From an uncultured Lachnospiraceae bacterium (GTDB taxonomy: Bacteria; Bacillota; Clostridia; Lachnospirales; Lachnospiraceae), in NCBI GenBank assembly GCA_905234595.1, contig CAJOID010000011.1, positions 1-46,487 on the forward strand: a stretch of DNA of 46,487 bases, read 5' to 3'. Every line of letters begins with the position of its first letter. Position 1 is the first letter of the stretch. The notes beneath the pieces were generated by a model, which saw only the letters and a list, made by a program, of their open reading frames with translations, was not told the DNA's origin and made no database searches. Shown here in pieces: positions 36,401 to 44,800 of the stretch. Made by a program: the position numbers and the translations under genes.

Positions 36401-37049
36401 TCAGCTTACGGCTTTGGAGGATAAGGAATACAAGACCGCAGAAGATGAAAAGATGCTGGAAGTGCTGAAGGGTAATTCACAGCTGCAGTACGGCCTGGCG
36501 TGTGCAAAGCGTAAGAACCGTGACGAAAGAGCCCTGAAGGTCGTAAGTGTGATATCCAATGCAGGCAAAGCTGTCATCAACGGTATCAAAACATTCTGGC
36601 CTACCGGAAGCAAGAGCCTCATAGTAAAGGGCATAGACGCAGTCTGGGGCACTCTCATGACGGGAGCCAAGATGGTGACTGAGATGGTGCGTCACAAACT
36701 TGGTGTCAAAGCAAATATCGAGAAGATGCTGGGTAAGGAGTTCAGGAGTACCAGCACAGACGTACTGAACGATGTCCTCCGCCGTGAGGTGGGGATCACA
36801 TCAAGTGATTATCTGACTGACCTGGCCCGTATTTTCATGTCGATCGACACGCATGTATTTATGCAGGAAGCTGAGACCGACTCCGAGAAGATCGTGGGTA
36901 CCAAGATAATACAGACCCTGTTTAACAATAAAGAGTACAACGAGAATAATCTGAAGAAAGCAAAAGTGGATAAGATCATGGGCGAACTGGGTGTGAAAGG
37001 CAATTTCCGCACCATCCTCAAACATTCACTTGCCGGGAATCCCACCTGA
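33480..37049 (+). CDS. Giant charged protein 3 (1189 aa), unknown function
   Basis: The ATG at 33480 follows AGAGGTG. The N-terminal ~250 residues form a long, very charged helical or coiled-coil region (SREDVMKDVRRSLRQEMKRA and following). A middle region follows, with an Ala/Gly segment MGYGAGAAAGATKVKDS near 475 and a Lys/Glu helix near 525-590. A C-terminal half (about 600-1189) has hydrophobic amphipathic helices (YYKMIISASYTAIGIGTAIT near 905 and GSKSLIVKGIDAVWGTLMTG near 1045), which could insert in or touch membranes. The last ~70 residues resemble the end of the 413-aa protein. There is no signal peptide. It sits between a chaperone-like gene and a GNAT-like gene. The family is not recognised. 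Confidence 0.85.
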   Translation: MDGNGMQFKHTYMTKDKMKKAGEGAFSSQFRSYIADGESALKDKIHGGVSREDVMKDVRRSLRQEMKRANDRSNAAAIRMQAEHRQLREQMQDALMTAKEATRQRKLLDAQMLAEKSKQSNSEAENSETELNEMLERQQQELTDNTDGLMGEEYNRKFEDMQMISRLKDQATQNKTVRHHKNFFSLFRAWGKAIARTDLEEEMTAQDQIIEEKKQILRTKTQEWNEKRKRYADESFRKFYNDFDGAAGRYRMLNRRGTDVMAPVKDVKEYVGIFDIVKLEDTLARLQDNPYLDAQVQIRNKKDNRSNAEEDLIKAHTRMTMLGEVNEAGMAVRYKLNSDFSGYEARRQLDRNNELTVINEYSDAYRKQVYDADRLQLAVDEKDATGQKFINSEDNVEIIQAKQKKWFGAKTVNGVFLNGEFVSADRKVIENSKDAKATGTITSWKKLAEKEKVRRAVLKASIFRQINSKTIQHAMGYGAGAAAGATKVKDSMITSLSKAILSEEGLAEWTDKAEVEDDVNAAVGEFFEQLEKGEVSKKRTKENDREKADRLLKAQKKVVSDRIFSDKYEKDLFDKAKAVKESRDPANGGPVEPELPDTVMAKWERILTGDDEEAKAKIPTAVKTKVAYDVLRQEYAIDQGAMNSLEDTASRTGKVIAAVRDDNKALADLSLLLLSEDTNPDYWMMARTICSRMIMTGFEKKWEKTFDSRYNRALAKGRAESGQMMRIALIDELNANRSHWDPENVLNALMPTRWKQFSEDVQGKRGIGAIFAQKFTDGSLLSFANDMFTSFVDSADAFEFFGKDTVTNLQLANTYSATLTSAMNMGAITEAGAYAISDIIELKKEDGDRDEADSRRYSTSLAFAMLNNLLKIIKTCKKFMKDKRKDAEKKAKKDPAYDPKAELEYTENAYYKMIISASYTAIGIGTAITKYLGPGAKRVKAGFGMVKSILGTYEDAIAIRMANKKVGRIKETEGQLTALEDKEYKTAEDEKMLEVLKGNSQLQYGLACAKRKNRDERALKVVSVISNAGKAVINGIKTFWPTGSKSLIVKGIDAVWGTLMTGAKMVTEMVRHKLGVKANIEKMLGKEFRSTSTDVLNDVLRREVGITSSDYLTDLARIFMSIDTHVFMQEAETDSEKIVGTKIIQTLFNNKEYNENNLKKAKVDKIMGELGVKGNFRTILKHSLAGNPT

Positions 37050-37072
37050 TGCAATAAGACAAGGAAGAGAGC

Positions 37073-37897
37073 ATGTCAGACAAATACGATTACGTACGCA
37101 TTGATGAATCCAACAGATCACAGTATAAAGCCTACCTGCACGATATTATAGCACCGGACAGACTTGACATAGGTATCAATCGGGGAGGGAAGCCATTCGG
37201 CGGCATGGTGGTCATGATAGCCGGCAAGACCCTTTCGATCCAGAGCATCAGGATCGCCGATTCACCGGAGCGGTCTGCCGAGATGACACGGATACTCACT
37301 TCTATGTCCGGATATGCCGCCAAATTGGGATTGTCGTATGTGGTATGCAGTTATATTGATGATACACCCGGTATTACGGAGCAGATGCTCCGTGATGCCG
37401 GTTTTACCGATTTTAAGGAGGATGTTGTCGTATACCGTACGGATGCATATACCCTGGGCAGCCTGCTGAAGGCCGGCCCCGATGCCCAGCTCATAAAAGG
37501 CGAAGCGATAAGGGTAATGGAGTCCGGTATCGTGAAGTGCTTTACGGAGATCGACAGTGAGCGGATGGAGCCTCTGAACGGTCTGATGCCCCGTGAGGAT
37601 CTGTCTTTTATGACAATGGACCGGTGGAGGAGATGCTTAAGCTATGTAGTGATAAGCGAGCTTCCGGACGGAGGACTTTTTCTGGCAGACATGATATGTG
37701 TAGACGGCAGGGAGAAGGACATGGCAGGACTTCTGTATATGTCGCTGGGCAAGGTGTTCATGGAGATAGAACCGGATGGAGATTTCTATATCGCTGCAGT
37801 CGCCGACAGATATAAGAAGTTTGCGGATTACCTCTTTGCACCCGTCAGACCGTTGATACATTCGCAGAAACTGATGAAAGCCCGCAGGAAAGTATGA
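37073..37897 (+). CDS. GNAT-like protein lacking the acetyl-CoA loop
   Basis: The 274-aa protein has the size and two-domain pattern of the GNAT proteins at 19159 and 37985. Its N-terminal domain has strands IQSIRIADS and LGLSYVVCSYI at the expected places. The acetyl-CoA loop position (ADSPERSAEMTRIL) has no Gly, so catalysis is doubtful. It may be a structural or binding relative, or not a GNAT at all. The C-terminal domain (about 135-274) includes a basic end (SQKLMKARRKV). The start has AAGGAAG, 23 bases after the 1189-aa giant, and the gene ends the box C operon. Confidence 0.65.
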   Translation: MSDKYDYVRIDESNRSQYKAYLHDIIAPDRLDIGINRGGKPFGGMVVMIAGKTLSIQSIRIADSPERSAEMTRILTSMSGYAAKLGLSYVVCSYIDDTPGITEQMLRDAGFTDFKEDVVVYRTDAYTLGSLLKAGPDAQLIKGEAIRVMESGIVKCFTEIDSERMEPLNGLMPREDLSFMTMDRWRRCLSYVVISELPDGGLFLADMICVDGREKDMAGLLYMSLGKVFMEIEPDGDFYIAAVADRYKKFADYLFAPVRPLIHSQKLMKARRKV

Positions 37898-37920
37898 CGG
37901 GCTGAGAACTGTCTTATGGG

Positions 37921-37954
37921 TGTGACAGTTCTGTGATACATATAAAGTTATTAT
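37921..37954 (+). promoter_or_regulatory. Direct-repeat activator box D and -10, upstream of the GNAT/2242-aa operon
   Basis: TGTGACA at 37921-37927 and TGTGATA at 37932-37938 have an 11-bp period. After 10 bp comes TATTAT (37949-37954). AACTGTC (37907-37913) and GACAGTT (37924-37930) form an inverted repeat that overlaps the first half-site; it is not seen at the other boxes. The predicted leader to ATG 37985 is about 24 nt. Confidence 0.75.
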
Positions 37955-37984
37955 GACGTTAGAAGACCAAGGAGATTAACTGTA

Positions 37985-38890
37985 ATGGTTCAGACCGGTC
38001 AGATCTCAGCTGACAATTTAGACGTATTTATGCCGCTTATCCCCGGCATTCTGCAGGCACAGGCACTGGAAGAAGAAGGGTTTCGCTTCTACGGCATCTC
38101 CGTGGACGATGAGGCGGCAGGGATTATAGTCATCAGGGAGCGGGCCGACACCGCAGATATCAGGTTTATGTATCTGCTTCCTGCAAGACGCAGGATGGGG
38201 TATATGGATCAGGCTCTGTCTACTGTGCTTTTTGATCTTCACAGAGATGGATTCACACGTGTGATCGTTAACTATGTACCGTCGGAGTATGAGGCGGTAG
38301 CGCATATATGTGACAGATTCTCTTTTGTGAAGCATAAGACGGACAGAGCGTTCTTCAGGTTCAGAGCAGCACAGATACGTAAATGTAAGGCGGTCACATA
38401 TGTTCCTCAGGGCATCATGAAACTCAGGGCACTTCCTGATAGGATCAAACAGGAACTGTATAAAAGGGTAGACACCAGAGGATATGACATAAGTCACATA
38501 ATTGGAAATTCAGATCTCAGAAATAATGTGGAAGAGCACAGTCTGGTCTATATGGAGGGTGATAAGCCGATGGGGCTCATGCTGGTGCAGGACATGAAGA
38601 CACTGCCGGCGGGAGACAGATCGGGTGCTTTCGGCATCATCTTCCCTGAAGGGGCATCTGCCGATATTGCGCTCATCTATATAGGATCAACACAGGTCAA
38701 GGCACCTCTGTATCTGGTCAGTGCACTTGCGAGAGATATCCTGACCGTATATGAGGAAAACGAATTCATAACCGGATACTTCCCGGAGAGTCATCTGACG
38801 AAGCTGCTTGAGGGAACACTTGGGGTACAGGCTATGCGCGAGATGACCGGTGAGTTCATACTGGATAGTTTGGAGAGCTATTATGAGTGA
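37985..38890 (+). CDS. GNAT-family acetyltransferase-like protein
   Basis: The 301-aa protein has an N-terminal GNAT domain with pyrophosphate loop RRRMGYM at 68-74 (LLPARRRMGYMDQALSTV). The C-terminal half (about 140-301) is a second alpha/beta domain with no clear loop. The ATG lies ten bases after AAGGAG. The gene overlaps the 2242-aa giant by eight bases (ATGAGTGA), the tightest coupling of any GNAT/giant pair here, which points to a shared complex or a modification relationship. Substrate unknown. Cytoplasmic. Confidence 0.8.
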   Translation: MVQTGQISADNLDVFMPLIPGILQAQALEEEGFRFYGISVDDEAAGIIVIRERADTADIRFMYLLPARRRMGYMDQALSTVLFDLHRDGFTRVIVNYVPSEYEAVAHICDRFSFVKHKTDRAFFRFRAAQIRKCKAVTYVPQGIMKLRALPDRIKQELYKRVDTRGYDISHIIGNSDLRNNVEEHSLVYMEGDKPMGLMLVQDMKTLPAGDRSGAFGIIFPEGASADIALIYIGSTQVKAPLYLVSALARDILTVYEENEFITGYFPESHLTKLLEGTLGVQAMREMTGEFILDSLESYYE

Positions 38891-41800
38891 TTTCAAAGAG
38901 AAACTCAAAACAAGAACAGACAGATTAAAGGTGACGGTGGATGGCATTCTGGGCAACCAGGAAGCTCAGGGAGCCGATGCATTTAAGATGCCTGAAGAGG
39001 CCGGATACAGTACCAGGACCAGATCGCGTGAGGTCAAAGCCCAGGAGGAGTTCCGCAGGAAATACAAGGCTAAGCATAAGGCGGCGCTGGACGGCGTAGA
39101 GATTGGAGTGCAGGCGCCGGCGGAATATGCTCCTGAGGATGTGGCTTTCCAGGAGCGTAAATACGGATATTTTTCCCATACCAAAAAGCAGAGGATCCGT
39201 AACGCAAAGACTCAGAAGAATGCATGGAAGGGCTCACTGGATGAGTTCGAATCCAATGATGAATACGGGTTTGATGTAAAAGATGAGATGACCGAGGATA
39301 CGCTGGATCTTATGGCCAGCACCAGACGTCTGGCAGCCATCGAGGACAAGAAGAGAGACCTGGTCGATGAAATACTCACAGCCGAGTCATTGAAGGCTCT
39401 TAAAGAAAAAGATGTTCATGCGGGTAATGCACTTGAAACATACAAGAACGCCATAATCGATCTGGGACCGTCTATAGAGGTGGTTCCGGACGATCATGAG
39501 ATCCTGAGCGGTGAACTTCACTTCAGCGAGGAATCTGTTGAGCGTTTCAAGGCATATCTGCGTTTTGTGGCTTCCGATCCCATAGGTGCCATGGAGGCCG
39601 CTCTGACGGATTCGCTTCATCAGGTGACAAGTTTCCCCGAAAAAATGCTCGGAGTGCGTGCCATCCCTCAGTCATTTGACCGGCTGATGCAGATCAGGAA
39701 CCGTTATGTTGCCATCAATGAACTGCGCAAACTGCGCCTGATGCCAAAGGATGTAAAGGATGATAACCCCGTGGGCAAGCTGATGACCAAGCTGTATCCC
39801 AGGGTAGATAAAGCTGCGGCGCACGGAGCTCACAAGGATCAGGATCATGATCATGCGCATGATGAGGAAGCCAACTTTGATTTCATCAAGAATATGGAAA
39901 CGGCGCTTAACTCAGATATGTCCGCATGTCTTTCAAAGGCAGGTATCAGATTCAGGGCAGGATTATTCGGCAGCAAGAGGGAAAAGAACCTCATCGACTC
40001 TGACGGTAACGCCGCCAAAAACGGTATTGCCCTGATGAAGAATAAGCAGAAGGCCCTGTCGCAGGACGAAAAGGAAGAAAAAAGACAGCTTAATTCGGAA
40101 CACTGGGAAAGCCGGGAGAAGGCCGCATATGATGAGGTCAGGAAAAAACTGAGCGAAGAGGAGAAACCCAAGCCTGATGCATACGGGATCCTCAAAGCCG
40201 TAAAGAAGATTCAGACCGAAGCCGCCAAAAAGAAGAAGATCAGATACAACACCGCGATGGCCGAAGAACTGGAAAAGCGCATCGCGGATCTGAGTCTGAC
40301 CATAGATGAATTAAAGAACAGGGTGACATATAGTGCCACTGCTCTGGAACTGGATCAGGTAAAGATGTCACGTGAACTCACCGAACGCATGAGAACGGAG
40401 GCTGAGAGGGCACAGTATGACCTCTTCTACCTGGTAGAGAGAGCTCAGGGATATATCAATGCATACGATCATATGCTGAGGGGCTCTGAATTAAACGTTC
40501 ATGGGTCAGCCATCATGGATGAACTTAAGGCCCAGGAGACAGACGACGGATTTGTAGTGATCAGGGATCAGGTTGATACGAGATACAATACCGACACCCT
40601 GAACCGTGTGAACAGCATAGCTCAGCCCGTAGAGAGGAAGAAGCTGACAGCAAAGAACGACCGCGAGACGGCAGAGCAGGTGAAGGCACTGCTGATCGAT
40701 TTTGAGACCAGAAGCACCGAGCTGATGAGAGAGATCAGAGAGATCAATCCGGCTAAAAAGGTTGCGGTGATAGAAAAGGCGATGGAATTCAGAAAGGATT
40801 TCCTCAGTCAGGGTGCTCTGCTCAACAAGGTGACCGCCGGGGGCTGTGTCGGAGCAGTGGCGCTGATCAGATCCATCGAAGATACCCAGACCAGGGATAA
40901 GGCTCTGGCTGCTTATCAGAATACTTTGAACAAGACCAATTACATATGCACGTATGTGGATCTGTACAGAACGGAAAACATACAGAGTATGTATACCGAC
41001 CACAAACTTCCCAAAGAACTGGTACTTATAGGTGAAGAGAAACGCATGAGACCGCAGGATCATGCCGAGAAGGCGAAGACTCTTCAGCAGGTTCTGGATA
41101 ACTATCAGAGAGAGATCCTGAAGTATGATGCACAGCTTGGCAGAAATGCCGTCAAATTCGATCTGGCGGGTTTAGAGCCCGATGAAGAAGCCGGGGAGGA
41201 ACAACAAGCAGTTAACGCACTGGCTGAACTCCTTAACCATGCCGATCTGAGCAAGTTAAGCGATCAGCAGTATCCCGAACAGCCTGAAGAAGAGATTCCC
41301 ATCCTTGAGGTGCGAAACAGACTTGACTCCATGGAAAAGCCGCTTGAAGAAGGCGGCAACGGTGGTGAGGACGGCGATCAGCCGGGGACCAAGAAGGTAT
41401 GGAAAAGGATTGAAAAGAGGAGTGTCATCCATACGAAAAACGGGGATATCGATAATCTTGAGATCACCTACGAAGAGACTGATGTGCCTCTTGATTACGA
41501 GGAGACCGAGGATGAGAAGGCAGAAAGAGAGAGGATTGAGAAAGAACGCGAGGAAGAACGTCAGCGCAGAGAGGAAGAGGAACAACGCGAGAGGGAAAGA
41601 AGAGAGCATGAGCAAAACGGTCAGCCTCAGTATGAGCGCCGCGTGAAGGATGAACTTGCGATGGCAGTCATCAATGAAGGTTCATTGAAGACCACCAGGG
41701 ATTTTGTGAATTATCTGCGCATACAGCTGACTGTTATCAATAAGAACAGTCATGTTACCTGGGACGAGGTTAAAAAAGAAGCAAAAAGCTGGCTGGTCGG

Positions 41801-44800
41801 CAGGGAACTGATACAGCATGGCACGAATCAGAAGGTTGCGATAAATGCAGAAAATGTTGATGAGCTGATAGAAGAGACACGTAAAACATTTGATCCCGAT
41901 CAGATCGTTGACGAGGCGAATTATACGGAGGAAGAGAAACAGACCTTTGCCGACAGTGAGGAAGAACCGGTATTTGTTCAGGGCAGTGTGGCCGCTCTTG
42001 TACAGACAGCTTTCAGCATGAATTCGAAGCAGAATTGCGGAAAGTTTGCCGAGAGCAACACACCCGACAATGCTGTTGAAAAAGAGCTCCAGAAGAACTT
42101 TAAACTGGAGTATTATAGGAGATTCCAGAACGAAATATCAAAAGAAACCGTAAACGGACGGAAAGTCGATGTAAATGACGTCAGTATTCCCGAAGAGGAT
42201 CAGAAAGCGGTCAGATGGCTGTTATCTCATATGCCGCAGAATGTCGCCGACTCAAAGGCCATGTCCGATTATCGCAAGCTCTGGGACAAAAAGATAGGCT
42301 ACGATATGCTCCGGGGCAAAAAACTGGATGCGAGAACATTTAAGAAGACCAAAGCATTCTTTGACGCCTGGGAGACAGCACGGGATCTTACAAAAGAAGC
42401 GGCTGAAGTAAAGGCGATCAAAGACCACTTAAAGACGGTTGATACGAATGTCCGGATCCCTGATATGAGCGTAGGTCATGAGAAAGACATACCTAATGTG
42501 ATGCAGTGGTACGGAGCAAGCTGCTGGGCTACATCGGGAGCACTGATAGCCAACTGGTACATGAAGCATAAGCAGAACGATGCAGATCCGGTTGTCTTTG
42601 ACCAGATGTCGTTCCTGGATCCCACACAGGTGCAGCTGAATCCTTATTCCGAAGATATGCTTCAGGCCGAACAGAAGGACAGACATCTGGATTACGGCTT
42701 TTCAAAGGAACTGAGGAACATCCGTACCTTTGTAAAACCGATGGGTGGAATGGGAAACCTGATGTCCATGCCCGATGTTATGCTCGCGAACATGTCCAAT
42801 ACCGGTATCAGACATATGAGATTCAATATACCGGACAAGGATAAGAACTTTGACGGGCAGAAGATGAGTGACGATGAGTGGACCAAGCTGTCACAGCTGT
42901 TTTTCAACAGGATCTCGGAACTTCTGCAGGGAGGAAGCGGCCCCATATCACTGCTTGTTCCCGGACATTACCGTACCATCATAGGTTTCGGTGACGGTAA
43001 ACTCAGAGTCAGGGATTCAAGTTCCAGCAGCGGGTGCGTGAACGGAAATTCCGAAGATACTTTTACGCTCGAGGAATTCAGGGATCTGCTTAAGGATCAT
43101 TACAGAACAGGGCAGGGATTCTCATGTGAACTCGTGTTCCTGCAGAAACTGGACGGTGAAGATAAAGAACAGCTCAGCCGGAAATACGGCTACCGGTATG
43201 AGAATGGCAAGCTTGTTTATGATGAAAAAGACGAGAAGATCCGTGCATCATCGCCCGAGAACATGTGTCATAATCTGGGTCTGATGTACAGTAATGAAAA
43301 TGTTGAAAGGAATAATCTGCTCGACAGATTCATGAAGGATGAGATCTATGTACCCAAGAATCTGGATCATGTGGCTAATGTAAAGGAAGTAAACAAAAGC
43401 ATTACCGAAACACGCAGGAAACTCGGACTCCCTGATATTACTCAGGAAGAGAAGGCCAATACCGATGCACAGCGTATCGAGTTCCAGCTGACTGCCGACG
43501 AAATACGTGCCCAAAAGGCAGAAGAGTGGAAGAACAGAGCGAAGTTCCCCGATGAGATCGAGGCCGAAAGACAGGCAAACGAACGTGCCCGGGAACTCGA
43601 AAGACAAAGACAGGAAGAACTTCGCAGGCAGCAGGAGGAAGAACGTAAAAAGCAGGAGGAAGAACGTAAAAAGCAGGAAGCGGAGAGAAAGCAGCGCGAG
43701 ATCGAATCCCGTGCCAGATCAGTATTCGGAGATAAATTTGATGAGAATAAGGCCGAGCTTGTCAGGAAGACCCAAAACTTCGATCAGTTCTTAAGGGGCG
43801 GGGCCAAGCTTAAGGAAAAGGATAAAAAGGCAGTTCCCACTGCGCTGGATGTCCTTAACGGTGACTACGAGATCAGGCAGGCGAAGCTCATGAATGAGGA
43901 AAAGGATGTCGAAGTTCAGCCATTCGGATGGCTGCTGACCAATGATGATATGGCCAGGATCGAGGAGCAGCTTCAGAAAAACGACAGCGTATTTGCACAT
44001 AAGGCAATAGAGAGCGAGGAGAGCAAGGTTGCGGACAGAAATGCGGCCATGTCAGCCATTAAGATGAATGACATCAGCCAGTTCAATCATCTGCCCGCAT
44101 TCCTTAAGGAATACTACGGCAGAAAGGCACTTGATGTATTCTTCAAGGACATACCGAAGTATAAGAATGATGGTATGCTGCCCACTCTGAAAGAACTGAA
44201 ACCGGAAGGCCTGAGAAAACTTGCCGCGAAGACAAGAGATCCCATATTCAGAACCGCCATAAATATGATCATCACCAGAAAGGGCAAGAGCGCCCGGGGC
44301 AGGGATCAGTCAAAGACCGCAATGGAATACGATAAATTCCTGAACCAGACACTGATCATGCAGACATTGAGCCCTATGACTGCGGAAGCTTTGGATCGTC
44401 TGAGGAATGACAGCAGGGGGCGTAAAAAGCATCGTCTTGACGGGCGGAACAGCGCCGATACGATGATCGCCAATAACATGGCCAAGCAGCGTCATCTGGC
44501 CAAGACCATGCTGCTCCTTCAGCTGGGCAGATTTGACAGGATCGACAGCCGGATGGATGGAAACAGGGAGATTGAAGAGACAAATCCCTATGATTCAACC
44601 GTCTCCGAAGCACTGGCTCACGGCGGAAGAGTGGGGATATCGCTCCCTTCGGGAACCAAGGCACAGCAGCAGGAACTCCGGAAAGCATGGGAAGGTGATA
44701 TAACACCTCTTTTGTATACGCGCATGGCCACTCATGATCTGCACAGACGTAAACTCAACGAGGAAGGAAGTAAATTCCGGGAGGTCAGGCTCAGGGGCAG

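Noticed and set aside
37879-37903. AGCCCG/CGGGCT hairpin as terminator after the GNAT-like gene
   Set aside because: The stem is six bp with a 13-base loop and no T-run follows.
19069-37938. TGTGA half-sites as CRP/FNR-type operators
   Set aside because: The half-sites are direct repeats 11 bp apart, not the inverted TGTGA-N6-TCACA palindrome, in all four cases.
38850-38882. GTG start giving eleven more residues for the 2242-aa protein
   Set aside because: It lies inside the GNAT gene with no ribosome site; ATG 38883 in the stop overlap is the more natural coupled start.
43631-43672. Repeat as CRISPR or mobile-element trace
   Set aside because: Two adjacent 21-bp in-frame units without spacers or terminal repeats; it is a coding tandem repeat. 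No CRISPR array, transposase or integrase was seen in the window.
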